A stretch of 39,848 bases of DNA, from positions 1 through 39,848 of the forward strand of contig CALHOI010000071.1 in the NCBI GenBank assembly GCA_938035525.1. Reading direction: 5' to 3'. The stretch is from an uncultured Granulosicoccaceae bacterium. Its GTDB lineage: Bacteria; Pseudomonadota; Gammaproteobacteria; Granulosicoccales; Granulosicoccaceae. Position 1 is the stretch's first letter; every line of letters begins with the position of its first letter. Under the pieces are notes generated by a model. It worked only from the letters and a program-made list of their open reading frames with translations. It searched no databases and was not told the DNA's origin. Below, piece by piece: positions 25,200 to 33,528 of this stretch. A program made the translations under genes and the position numbers.

Positions 25200-25912
25200 T
25201 GTGATTTTTTCCTTACGACGTGCTGCAGCGGGCTAACATTTATTTCTTCAATAACCGCATTGTCGGCAGAATGAAGCAAAGTCAACGCAGCCGATGCAAC
25301 ATCCAATACGTGAAGCGCATGTTGATCAGCTTCTCCAGGCTCAAAACTCAGATTGGAGAAAAAATCGGTGCGAACCATGCCAGGGTTAATAATGCCAACA
25401 TGGCAATTAGCAGATGCGCACTCGGCCCGTAAGGACTGAGCCGCACCGCGCAAACCAAACTTTGCAGCGCTATAAACACTGCCATAGCGCCCACCTTGCA
25501 CAGCAGATTCAGAAGCAATGAATATGATGTCGCTACGGGCATGTTTTTTCAGTGTTGGTATGAGTGTGCTCAGTAACACTAAGGGGCTAATTAGATTCAA
25601 ATTAATATTAGCTTCAATTTGCGCCTGAGAAAAATTTTCCAGTGCACCAAATTGTCCTGAGCCTGCATTACTCACAACCGCATCTATTGCCAGTGCTTGT
25701 TCATCGAGGCTAAAACCAGGATTGGATATTGACTTTGCAAGCGCATGAGTCGCGCTTAAGTCGTTTAGGTCGGCAGTTAGTTGAAACAAGTTGGCCGCAT
25801 CTGGGATTTTATTGCGAGAGACACCCACAACCTTGTGGCCCTGCTGAAGCAGTTTTTCAGCGATGGCTTTTCCGATGCCTTTGCTATGCCCGGTAACCAG
25901 TATGGTTCTCAT
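25196..25912 (-). CDS. Short-chain dehydrogenase/reductase (SDR)
   Basis: 238 residues from the ATG at 25912, which overlaps the preceding radical SAM stop as ATGA. An in-frame ATG at 25927 would overlap further. The cofactor motif is TGHSKGIG, and NAG follows in SNAGSGQFG. The catalytic Ser lies in IASESA, and YSAAKFG carries the Tyr and Lys. It is an NAD(P)H-dependent cytoplasmic oxidoreductase of about the usual length with an unknown substrate. It is tightly coupled to the radical SAM gene upstream and to the 58-residue gene downstream, so it probably serves the same process. Confidence 0.9.
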   Translation of the reverse strand: MRTILVTGHSKGIGKAIAEKLLQQGHKVVGVSRNKIPDAANLFQLTADLNDLSATHALAKSISNPGFSLDEQALAIDAVVSNAGSGQFGALENFSQAQIEANINLNLISPLVLLSTLIPTLKKHARSDIIFIASESAVQGGRYGSVYSAAKFGLRGAAQSLRAECASANCHVGIINPGMVRTDFFSNLSFEPGEADQHALHVLDVASAALTLLHSADNAVIEEINVSPLQHVVRKKSQ

Positions 25913-26904
25913 GACACACTCACGCACGGAAAATACTGTTCGGAACTAATGTATTCATTTAATAATTGCGATTCGCAAAAGTTAATTAAATTTGCTTCTG
26001 TGTTCTCATCGTAGGAGACCATATTGTCACGCACACTCATGCTGGCAGACAACAAAGCGGAATCTGGATAAAGGCGAATCATTTTCTTAAAAAAGGGCTT
26101 TGGCAGCCTGAACGGGCCCAGACTTACCGAGTGCACTAGGCTGGCGTCGATCTCAGCGAACACTTGCTCAAACAGTGTTGAGTACAGCTGTTGGGAGTTT
26201 TCCGCTTTAAGTAGTGGGTCAAACCGCAGGCCAATTTTCCATCCATGATCTTGCAGTAGCTTTAGCGCCTTTATACGTTTTGCCAGTGATGGTGTTTTGT
26301 GTTCTTCCGTACGTGCAATGTTCTCGGGTGACAAGCTGTAGGCTACTACGCAATTGTCTATTGGTTTTCTTGATGTCAAGTTTCTTATTTGCGTACTCTT
26401 GGTTCTTATTTCGAGCCACGCATTGGGCATGGAGTCAAAAGCAGCAAGGCACTGCTCCATGAAATAGGTCATCGGCTCAAGCGCCAGTGAGTCGCAGTCG
26501 TAACCAGAAAAAAACCAGCTTGGCTCGGTGTTGTTGTTGGAGGTTGTCTGGATGTCTTCAAAAAAGTCTTCGTAGTTAACAAACACCACGTAATTTGCCG
26601 ATCGGTACATCCCCTGTAAAAAACAATAACGGCAGTCATAGATGCAATTAAGCATGTGGGAAAAGTAGTAATTGTTTTGGCCACCTATATGATAATCCGG
26701 CGGTGTGGGTAGCACACGATTGCCGTGTTTTTTCGCCAGAATTAAAGCCGGATTGCTTTTTTGTACACGAAAGTTTTGTCCGGGTGCGTTAAAAACATCG
26801 GTATATCGCTCTACTGTTACATGGCGCGCCTTTGGGTATTTATCCAGCATTGCCTGAGTGCGCGGTAGTGACATTACCTCGCGTTCAATGTAAATCGTGT
26901 CCAT
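25909..26904 (-). CDS. Spore photoproduct lyase-like radical SAM protein
   Basis: 331 residues. The cluster motif is C87-x3-C91-x2-C94 in LNCIYDCRYCFLQGMY, the arrangement used by spore photoproduct lyase (SPL), which repairs a UV-made thymine dimer. Other SPL-like stretches are YYFSHMLNC, the GYDCDSLALEP region, and GLRFDPLL near 230. SPL uses a catalytic Cys (C141 in Bacillus) as hydrogen donor. By my alignment that position is Tyr135 here, with C137 two residues on, so the mechanism may differ. Start choices are ATG 26904 or ATG 26874. The gene follows a nucleosidase gene by 16 bases and overlaps the SDR gene (ATGA). Such proteins occur in non-sporulating bacteria; the DNA or small-molecule substrate is unknown. 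Confidence 0.82.
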   Translation of the reverse strand: MDTIYIEREVMSLPRTQAMLDKYPKARHVTVERYTDVFNAPGQNFRVQKSNPALILAKKHGNRVLPTPPDYHIGGQNNYYFSHMLNCIYDCRYCFLQGMYRSANYVVFVNYEDFFEDIQTTSNNNTEPSWFFSGYDCDSLALEPMTYFMEQCLAAFDSMPNAWLEIRTKSTQIRNLTSRKPIDNCVVAYSLSPENIARTEEHKTPSLAKRIKALKLLQDHGWKIGLRFDPLLKAENSQQLYSTLFEQVFAEIDASLVHSVSLGPFRLPKPFFKKMIRLYPDSALLSASMSVRDNMVSYDENTEANLINFCESQLLNEYISSEQYFPCVSVS

Positions 26905-26920
26905 CGCGCAATATCAAATA

Positions 26921-27760
26921 TTAGTAAGCAATATTGGCATTATCCAGCTCAGCGACAAGGTGTTGTCGAAGTGATTTAGCTGTTGCATGCTGTAGCAAAC
27001 TGGTTTCGTCGGGTAGCTGTCCTAACAATGCTTTGTGCCGTTGCAGAAGCTGATTCAGAGTATGTTGCTCTGTGCTGCTAAAGTGAATACGAGCTTGCAG
27101 CGTTTGACTCAATGCCTGAATGTCAGCCAGGTTGGGCTGGGAGTCAAACGGAAGCGCGGCCATCAGTGTTTCCAGCACCGGAATGCTGTTAGAAACATGC
27201 TGGGCTACAGACTCACTGGTGATGCGTTCAATGGATGATTGGCCGTTATCTGAAACCACTTTCACACAGTGGATAAACGCAAGGTCAAGGACTTTGCTCG
27301 CAGCATGAACGATTCCCGATGCTTCCATATCAAAAGCCGTGTCATGTGTGTAGTTGTCTGCTGGCGTATCTACCGTTTGAACTTGAACAGAAACCGCATT
27401 GCCCACTAGTTTCGATGACGGCAAATGTGGGTACCATTGCCGTGAGCTGGCATTGTCTTGCACACAATGGGCTATGATAGTTTCACCCAAGGGGCGCTCA
27501 CAGCCTGCAATGCCAACGTTGATCACAGCATCAACAGACGGCAGCAACTGCAACATAGCAGCCGTGTCAGCGGCAGCATTGAGTTTGCCGACACCACACT
27601 GCAGTAAGTAGAGGGTTATGGCATGTTGGTTTGCGTTACCCGGACCCGCCACCGCTTGATACAAACGTAAATGTTTGTGCCCAACAGCGCTGAGGCGGAA
27701 GTGTTTAATCAGTGGCCGTGCTTCACTGGGCAAGGCGGTAATGAGACAAATGGCTGGCAT
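26921..27760 (-). CDS. Nucleoside phosphorylase/nucleosidase family protein (MTAN-like)
   Basis: 279 residues. The PNP/UDP phosphorylase fold shows VINVGIAGCERPLG and TAFDMEASGIVHAA and VKVVSDNGQ. E13 in TALPSEA, E146 in DMEA and D171 in SDN correspond by motif to the catalytic E12, E174 and D197 of methylthioadenosine/S-adenosylhomocysteine nucleosidase. The family also hydrolyses 5'-deoxyadenosine, the by-product of radical SAM enzymes. That fits its place as the first gene of the operon, 16 bases before the radical SAM gene (inference). A C-terminal Gln-rich tail (about 215-279) extends beyond the domain. There is no strong ribosome binding site before the ATG. It is divergent from the YbjQ pair. 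Confidence 0.82.
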   Translation of the reverse strand: MPAICLITALPSEARPLIKHFRLSAVGHKHLRLYQAVAGPGNANQHAITLYLLQCGVGKLNAAADTAAMLQLLPSVDAVINVGIAGCERPLGETIIAHCVQDNASSRQWYPHLPSSKLVGNAVSVQVQTVDTPADNYTHDTAFDMEASGIVHAASKVLDLAFIHCVKVVSDNGQSSIERITSESVAQHVSNSIPVLETLMAALPFDSQPNLADIQALSQTLQARIHFSSTEQHTLNQLLQRHKALLGQLPDETSLLQHATAKSLRQHLVAELDNANIAY

Positions 27761-27836
27761 AGCGCTATTGTAACCGTTGGCGGCAACCTAAGTTGTCAGT
27801 ACACTGTGTTTTAAATCACAACTGGAATATCAATTC

Positions 27837-28157
27837 ATGCTTATCAGTAATTTAGAGATACTGCCCAATAGCCGTATCGTGCGGCATATCGGGTTGGTTC
27901 AGGGAAGCTCCGTGCGCTCAAAGCATGTTGGACGGGACATCATGGCCAGCTTCAAGAACATTTTTGGTGGAGAGTTACAGGGCTATACAGAGCTATTGCA
28001 TGAGTCTCGGGAGGAGGCTACAGAGCGGTTAATAGAGCAAGCCAAGAGTGTCGGTGCTAATGCTGTGATTAATGTTCGATACAGCACATCAAGCATTGCC
28101 GCGGGTGCTGCCGAGATCTTTGTGTACGGCACGGCTGTTGAGCTGGAACCAGCATGA
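27837..28157 (+). CDS. YbjQ/UPF0145 family protein
   Basis: 106 residues with the YbjQ fold: VRHIGLVQGSSVRSKHVGRDIMASFKNIFGGEL, then YTELLHESREEATERLIEQAKSVGANAVINVRYSTS. Members are called heavy-metal-binding by annotation, but the evidence for metals is thin and the function is unknown. The stop overlaps the next gene as ATGA. The gene is the first of a three-gene unit ending with an M48 protease. Confidence 0.88.
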   Translation: MLISNLEILPNSRIVRHIGLVQGSSVRSKHVGRDIMASFKNIFGGELQGYTELLHESREEATERLIEQAKSVGANAVINVRYSTSSIAAGAAEIFVYGTAVELEPA

Positions 28158-28645
28158 TAGAGCTGGGCTTTTTTGTTGTGTTTCTTGCATGTGGTTTTAT
28201 TTTCGGCCAGCGTGCCGAAAAACGACACTTCAAAAGTATTGTTAAACGCGAGAGCCAGTCATTGTCCCTGCCAGTTGTGGCCAGCAAGTACCCACCAGAT
28301 GATCAACCCTACAAGCAGATTCTGGTGTCAGGTAATGTGGTGGTTGCATCGGATTACTTTAAATCGTTCACGGCTGGGCTAATTAACATATTTGGCGGCC
28401 GTGTCACGCCATTCGAATCTTTGCTGGATCGTGGAAGACGAGAAGCAATACTGCGCATGAAAAGCGCTGCGCAATCGCACGATGCCAGTTATGTCTTTAA
28501 CGTCAAATTGGAAACATCTCGTATTGTAACTGGTCGAGCAGGTGCTATTGAGGTATTGGCGTATGGTACCGCATTGGTATCAACAGAGCCTTTGACTAGT
28601 AACCGCACAATCAGCTCGTCTGCAACTAGCCCATCCGCAACTTAA
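28154..28645 (+). CDS. Membrane-anchored YbjQ-domain protein
   Basis: 163 residues. A single N-terminal membrane helix (IELGFFVVFLACGFIF) is followed by a second YbjQ domain: ILVSGNVVVASDYFKSFTAGLINIFGGRVTPFESLLDRGRREAILRMKSAAQSHDASYVFNVKLETS. A Ser/Thr-rich tail closes the protein. It overlaps the first YbjQ gene by 4 bases. The pair may form a complex at the membrane, perhaps with the M48 protease encoded next. Confidence 0.82.
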   Translation: MIELGFFVVFLACGFIFGQRAEKRHFKSIVKRESQSLSLPVVASKYPPDDQPYKQILVSGNVVVASDYFKSFTAGLINIFGGRVTPFESLLDRGRREAILRMKSAAQSHDASYVFNVKLETSRIVTGRAGAIEVLAYGTALVSTEPLTSNRTISSSATSPSAT

Positions 28646-28649
28646 CTTT

Positions 28650-29534
28650 ATGCGTTACGAAAATCAGCAGCCGGCCGAGGGCATAAACGTCACTAAGGTC
28701 AATCCAGCTATACAGTTTTTAAAATTCCTGGTAGCGGCAATAGTATTGGTTGTGTTGGTTGTTATTGTTTTGCAGTTTGTCGGTGGCTCGCTGGCTAAAC
28801 GAGTGCCGTTCAAATACGAAAAACAGCTTACCGAAAAATTTGATTTTTCCGTTCTCGGCACAGATTCCGATGCTAAGGAGCGAAACCCAGCGCTAGAAAG
28901 CGAAATGCGCAGCTACCTGAACGATCTGGCCAGGCGTGTAGCGCCAGGAATGGATTTGCCCGACGGTATGAGTGTCACTGTGCACTACAACGAAGAAAAC
29001 GTATTTAATGCGTTTGCCACCATTGGCGGCAATCTGGTTTTCTATAAAGCCTTGTTGACCAAAATGCCGCATGAAAACGCGCTGGCCATGGTGATGGCGC
29101 ACGAGATAGCCCACATTAAGCATCGCGATCCCATTGTCGGATTGGGTGGTGGCGTTGCCAGTATGATGGCGGTTTCCATGCTGACCGGTTCATCTGGTTT
29201 GGCCGAGCGTTTTTTAACTCAAACGACTTTAGTCACCAGTATGCAATTCACCCGGGATATGGAAACCGCTGCCGATAAAGCCGCGCTGGGCGCCGTAAAT
29301 AAGTTGTATGGGCATGTTAATGGCGCGGGATCATTATTCGAGGTTATGGGATCCATAAAAAGTGATAATGACGCCGTGCCTGATTGGCTTGAGCGCTTCG
29401 CACGCACGCACCCATTGAGCCAGGACCGGGTGAATGCGGTGCGTACGTTGGCCATTGAAAATGAATGGCGTGAAACGGGTGAGCTCACACCGTTGCCGGA
29501 TGGTTTTCAGGATTGGTTATCAGCTGTTCAGTAG
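28650..29534 (+). CDS. M48-family membrane metalloprotease
   Basis: 294 residues. One membrane helix (about 23-45) is followed by a peptidase M48 domain with the zinc motif H151-E-I-A-H155 (MAHEIAHIKHRD) and the third ligand Glu in RDMETAAD (E205). FNAFATIGGNLVFYKALL is the usual substrate-strand region. The active site probably faces the periplasm; the target is unknown. It starts 4 bases after the second YbjQ gene, and no ribosome binding site is clear, so coupling is likely. The ending TPLPDGFQDWLSAVQ recalls other M48 proteins encoded beside YbjQ. Confidence 0.9.
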   Translation: MRYENQQPAEGINVTKVNPAIQFLKFLVAAIVLVVLVVIVLQFVGGSLAKRVPFKYEKQLTEKFDFSVLGTDSDAKERNPALESEMRSYLNDLARRVAPGMDLPDGMSVTVHYNEENVFNAFATIGGNLVFYKALLTKMPHENALAMVMAHEIAHIKHRDPIVGLGGGVASMMAVSMLTGSSGLAERFLTQTTLVTSMQFTRDMETAADKAALGAVNKLYGHVNGAGSLFEVMGSIKSDNDAVPDWLERFARTHPLSQDRVNAVRTLAIENEWRETGELTPLPDGFQDWLSAVQ

Positions 29535-29604
29535 CCGCGCAATAGTTGCACTTTACTGAGGTTGGTTTTGTTTTGTGGCCTCTGGACTGAAGCCTTAAAA
29601 TGGG

Positions 29605-30597
29605 TTACTGATTTTCTTGTTCCGCCATCCAGCGGTCAATTAGGTAGCGGGCAATGGAGTCGGTGCGTGGCAGTTTGTATTTTGGTGATTCTTCTCCCCA
29701 TGTGCCAAAGGTTTTTAGTTGTTCTACGTTAAACCACTGTGCATCCTCAAGCTCATTGGTGTCACAGGTTATGCTTGCACTCGTGGCTCGTGCTTCAAAG
29801 CCAAGCATAATGGAACGCGGAAACGGCCATGGCTGTGAGGCAATGTAGCGCACGTTATCGGTGCTGATATTTGCCTCTTCCATTACTTCGCGTTGCACAG
29901 CTTGTTCCAGGCTTTCCCCCGGCTCTACAAAGCCTGCCAATGTTGAGTACACTCCCGTAGGCCAGGCATGACTGCGACCCAGCAAGCACAAGGCAGGTGT
30001 ATTATCGCTAGCGGCTTGCGTTACCAACATAATAACCGCAGGGTCGGTGCGTGGAAAACTCTGGTGATGACATTCATTGTTGTCGCAACACTTTATGTGA
30101 CCCGCATTAATGCTGTTGAGGGCAGAACCGCACGAACTGCAGAATCGCTGCGTGTCATGCCAGTAGGTGAGCCCTCTGGCATAGGCCATCAGCGCGCCAT
30201 CGTTGGCTGGTAGGGCTGGCCCGATAACGCGTAAATCTTCAAATCGAATGTTGTTAGCGTTGCTTGCATGCTCTGCGGCCAGCGTCATCCAGGTGTCGAG
30301 TTCGGGCTCTTTCAGACCTGAAATACTTTGCGCGAACAGGGCTTTACCGTTGATCAGTCCCAGGAATATTTTTGCCGTTGCCTGGTTTGTGAACGCCGCT
30401 GTTGTCGGTACGCTGAGCACAGGGATGCTGAGCATGTGTGGCTGGTTGCTCTTGTTATACCCTACCAATAACTTTCCACGCCACACGGGTAGTAGTTGCG
30501 AATCATTGTTGTTTAATAGTTCGCTTATTGCTTTTTCATCTTTACGCAAGTGGTCGGCGCGATCTAACTGATCGTGGGTGTAAAACATGGTGCTCAA
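29605..30597 (-). CDS. nudC: NAD+/NADH diphosphatase NudC
   Basis: 330 residues, somewhat longer than E. coli NudC. A zinc ribbon (C153, C156, C171, C176) precedes the Nudix domain with box GFVEPGESLEQAVQREVMEEANI (222-244). The NADH-specific SQPWPFPRSIMLGF (254-267) follows. It hydrolyses NAD(H) to NMN(H) and AMP and can remove NAD caps from RNA. Starts at ATG 30597 or 30588 are possible. It converges with the M48 gene and diverges from the dehydratase gene, with 83 bases between. Confidence 0.93.
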   Translation of the reverse strand: MSTMFYTHDQLDRADHLRKDEKAISELLNNNDSQLLPVWRGKLLVGYNKSNQPHMLSIPVLSVPTTAAFTNQATAKIFLGLINGKALFAQSISGLKEPELDTWMTLAAEHASNANNIRFEDLRVIGPALPANDGALMAYARGLTYWHDTQRFCSSCGSALNSINAGHIKCCDNNECHHQSFPRTDPAVIMLVTQAASDNTPALCLLGRSHAWPTGVYSTLAGFVEPGESLEQAVQREVMEEANISTDNVRYIASQPWPFPRSIMLGFEARATSASITCDTNELEDAQWFNVEQLKTFGTWGEESPKYKLPRTDSIARYLIDRWMAEQENQ

Positions 30598-30680
30598 CGT
30601 TATTGGATTTTATTGCAGTATAGCGAGGTATTAGGGCACAATTCCTTTTGTCAGCTAATTCGATGTAAAAAAAGTCCTTT

Positions 30681-31874
30681 ATGAAAATACAGCAGCTAGA
30701 TACCTATGTGGTGGGAAATCCACCGCCTCACTATGGTGGGCAGTACTTTATTTTTGTCAGGCTTACCACTGATGACGGTGTGCAGGGTTTTGGTGAAGTC
30801 TACACAGCCACGTTTAGCCCCGACGTGGTTGAGGCGATGATTAAAGACGTTTTCGAACACCACTTTTTGGATGCAGATCCTTTTCACATTGAAAAGCTGT
30901 GGCGACGTGTGTACGGACGTGGCTACACTTTGCGGCCAGATCTATCACTTATAAGTGTGTTAAGTGGACTTGAAACCGCCTGTTGGGATATTGTGGGTAA
31001 AGCGCTGAACAAGCCTGCATACGAGTTGCTCGGTGGCCAGGTGCATGAGCGATTGCGCAGTTACACTTATATTTATCCTCGCGAAGGTGAGGACGATTCC
31101 GTTTACAGCGACCCTGATCTGGCAGCCGAACGCGCGCTCGAATACATCGATATGGGGTTTACAGCATTAAAGTTTGATCCGGCCGGACCTTATTCTGTTT
31201 ATGACGGCAGGCAACCATCACTGACCGAACTCGATCGCTCTGAAGTGTTTGTCAAAACGCTGCGTGCTGCGGTTGGCAATAAAGCTGATTTGCTTTTTGG
31301 GACCCACGGGCAATTTACCGCCTCTGGTGCAATACGATTGGCAAAGCGACTTGAAAGTAGCGATCCCTTATGGTTTGAAGAGCCAATGCCACCCGACAAC
31401 CCCAAAGAGATGGCCAGAGTGGCGCGCCAAACATCTATTCCAATTGCCACAGGAGAGCGATTAACCACCAAGTATGAATTCGCGCGAGTGCTTGAGTGTG
31501 AGGCAGCATCCATTTTGCAAATGGCACTAGGTCGAGTGGGTGGTTTGCTTGAAGCCAAAAAAATTGCCAGCATGGCGGAAACCTATCATGCGTTAATAGC
31601 GCCACATTTGTATTGCGGGCCAATAGAAGGCGCTGCAAACGCGCAGCTGGCAACTTGCACGCCCAATTTTTTGATTTTAGAAAGTATCGAACGTTGGGGT
31701 GGTTTTCATGCTGATGTTTTGCAATCCCCAATGCAATGGGAAGATGGGTATGTCATTCCATCAAAAGAGCCGGGTATTGGTGTGGAACTTAACGTCGACG
31801 TGGCTTTGGCACACCCGTATAAAGGGCAAAAGTTGCATTTGAATATGGCAGAAGACCCGATCTTGCCTTCGTAA
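30681..31874 (+). CDS. Enolase-superfamily acid-sugar dehydratase
   Basis: 397 residues with a capping domain (about 1-125) and barrel. Active-site positions are K164-F-D166 (where mandelate racemase has K-x-K), H209 in FGTHGQF, E233 in WFEEP, E259 in TGER and H309 in APHLYCGPI. These resemble galactonate/gluconate dehydratase-type members. The metal-binding Asp expected two residues before H209 is Gly207. I recall the same GTHGQ motif in a broad uncharacterised subgroup. It should convert a sugar acid to a 2-keto-3-deoxy product in the cytoplasm. The gene stands alone, far from the other acid-sugar genes at 2205-4288, with a strong terminator 13 bases after the stop. Confidence 0.87.
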   Translation: MKIQQLDTYVVGNPPPHYGGQYFIFVRLTTDDGVQGFGEVYTATFSPDVVEAMIKDVFEHHFLDADPFHIEKLWRRVYGRGYTLRPDLSLISVLSGLETACWDIVGKALNKPAYELLGGQVHERLRSYTYIYPREGEDDSVYSDPDLAAERALEYIDMGFTALKFDPAGPYSVYDGRQPSLTELDRSEVFVKTLRAAVGNKADLLFGTHGQFTASGAIRLAKRLESSDPLWFEEPMPPDNPKEMARVARQTSIPIATGERLTTKYEFARVLECEAASILQMALGRVGGLLEAKKIASMAETYHALIAPHLYCGPIEGAANAQLATCTPNFLILESIERWGGFHADVLQSPMQWEDGYVIPSKEPGIGVELNVDVALAHPYKGQKLHLNMAEDPILPS

Positions 31875-31886
31875 AAATCTAATGTT

Positions 31887-31914
31887 GGCTACATCCCCTA
31901 AAAGGGATGTAGCC
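31887..31914. terminator. Bidirectional hairpin terminator between convergent genes
   Basis: GGCTACATCCC (31887-31897) and GGGATGTAGCC (31904-31914) form a perfect 11-base stem with a six-base loop. It lies between the convergent dehydratase and NTF2-fold genes. On the minus strand a T5 run (GATTTTTACG) follows shortly after. Confidence 0.75.
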
Positions 31915-31984
31915 CTTATATAAACAATTTTGCCTGCGTGTAAATTATGCGTTTGACAACAAAGCCATCGCAAATGCGTGCGTG

Positions 31985-32476
31985 TTATTTTCCGTGATAA
32001 GCGTTACTCACTGCGTAGCTGTCTTCAAACCAGTTCCAAAGTACAATTTTACCTTCCGAGACTTTAGCTCGCAGCGCAAAAGTGAAGTCGCCGATTTCTT
32101 TACCAGACTGCGTTGTAATGCCATTCATTTTACCAAACACAGCAACAGTATCACCAAGAGCGAATGCATCTTCGGTTTCCCATTTCGTGGTTTGGAAGTT
32201 TTCACCAAATATGGGTAGAAATTTCAAAATTGCTTCCTTGCCATTCCATGGTCCAATCCAGGGCATTGCTTTATCGCCCTCGTTTTGCCACATCATGTCG
32301 TCGGCCATAAGGCTTTCTGCCGTGGCCATATCACCAGTTCCTACAGCGTTCATAAAAGTCATGACAGTGTCAAACGTTGCCTGACTTTCACTGTCCATTT
32401 TGGCTGCCATGGCGTTATTGGAGAATAAAAAAGTGACAAGCGCGATTGTTGCGATGAGTGCTTTGTGGTGTCTCAT
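31985..32476 (-). CDS. Exported SnoaL/NTF2-fold protein
   Basis: 163 residues. A signal peptide (MRHHKALIATIALVTFLFSNNAMAAK) precedes a SnoaL-like domain: FMNAVGTGDMATAESLMADDMMWQNEGDKAMPWIGPWNGKEAI, and later FALRAKVSEGKIVLWNWFEDS. This fold serves as polyketide cyclase, isomerase or ligand binder; the role here is unknown. GGGAAG lies about 7 bases before the ATG. It is divergent from a LysR regulator that probably controls it. Confidence 0.84.
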   Translation of the reverse strand: MRHHKALIATIALVTFLFSNNAMAAKMDSESQATFDTVMTFMNAVGTGDMATAESLMADDMMWQNEGDKAMPWIGPWNGKEAILKFLPIFGENFQTTKWETEDAFALGDTVAVFGKMNGITTQSGKEIGDFTFALRAKVSEGKIVLWNWFEDSYAVSNAYHGK

Positions 32477-32519
32477 AGGGTCTTCCCTTTGGAATTTGTA
32501 CTTTCGATAGGAAAGGTTA

Positions 32520-32557
32520 TTATATCCCCATCTGTTTAGTTTGATAAGATGATATAA
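32520..32557. promoter_or_regulatory. Inverted repeat in the LysR/NTF2-fold divergent promoter
   Basis: TTATATC (32520-32526) and GATATAA (32551-32557) are exact inverted arms. Inside them ATCT and AGAT extend the symmetry after a three-base bulge. The location suits a LysR-type operator for autoregulation and control of the divergent gene. Confidence 0.4.
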
Positions 32558-32607
32558 ACCGAATTAATTGTTCGATTAAGGTTAACTATGTCTGTTTTAT
32601 ATTAACT

Positions 32608-33501
32608 ATGTTTGATCAACTTCGACAGATCGCCATTTTCGCTAAAACGGTCGATCACGGCTCATTTCGAGGGGCGGCAAAGGAGCTGGAATTGTCGCCA
32701 TCCGTGGTGAGCCACCATATATCTCAGCTTGAAGAGCACCTTGGTGTTGCGCTGCTGTATCGAACAACGCGCAAATTGGCACTAACGCGTGAAGGCGAAC
32801 AATTATTGATGTCCACGCATCCCTTACTTGAGGCAGTGGAGGATGCTGTCTCGCAGATATCTAATTCGTCCAGCACGCCTACCGGCGAAATCAGAATGAC
32901 CGTACCCGGTGTGCTGGCTCAGTCCCACTTAACAGATGCGTTGGCGGCATTTTCCTTAAAGTATCCGAGCATCAATCTGATACTGGATTATTCAGATGTA
33001 CGGCACGACATTATTTCGGAAGGGTATGACTTAGCCATCCGAATGGGCTTAGCCAGTAAAAATTCTTCAGCAGCGCGAAAGTTGCAGCAGCTCGAGCGAT
33101 GCCTGGTTGCCTCAGCGGACTATGTAAAGGATAAGCCAAACGTAAGCAAGCCGGAAGAGTTACTCAGTTGGGACTGGGTTTCCTTGTCGCAGGTTCGGCA
33201 CATTAAACCAACATTCAGAAAGCGAAGAGCAAAATCTGTCACTGTAAAGCCTAAATATCATGTTAGCGCCACTAGTGCACAGGCGGTATATCAGCTTGCT
33301 CGATCTGGTGCGGGACTGGCCATTATTCCACAGAGTTTGGCCGAACAGGATGTTGCGTCGGGTCGGGTTGTACATGTTCTGCCGAGCTGGGTACTGGATC
33401 CGGTCGATGTGTATGCTGAATGGCCCACAAATGCGCCAAAGCACGGATTGATCAAGTTGCTGGTGAATGAAATTAGTCCCGATCATTACCTTAAAAAGTA
33501 G
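32608..33501 (+). CDS. LysR-family transcriptional regulator
   Basis: 297 residues. The N-terminal winged helix-turn-helix (about 1-60) shows FAKTVDHGSFRGAAKELELSPSVVSHHISQLEEHLGVALLYRTTRKLALT. The remaining part is the periplasmic-binding-like effector domain (TPTGEIRMTVPG to the end), of the group with GYDLAIRMG. The effector is unknown. It is divergent from the exported NTF2-fold gene, its likely target. There is no ribosome binding site before the ATG, and a tiny frame (32588-32605, 5 codons) ends just before it. Confidence 0.9.
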   Translation: MFDQLRQIAIFAKTVDHGSFRGAAKELELSPSVVSHHISQLEEHLGVALLYRTTRKLALTREGEQLLMSTHPLLEAVEDAVSQISNSSSTPTGEIRMTVPGVLAQSHLTDALAAFSLKYPSINLILDYSDVRHDIISEGYDLAIRMGLASKNSSAARKLQQLERCLVASADYVKDKPNVSKPEELLSWDWVSLSQVRHIKPTFRKRRAKSVTVKPKYHVSATSAQAVYQLARSGAGLAIIPQSLAEQDVASGRVVHVLPSWVLDPVDVYAEWPTNAPKHGLIKLLVNEISPDHYLKK

Positions 33502-33528
33502 GTAAGCGGTTTGATGGAATTAGTCACT

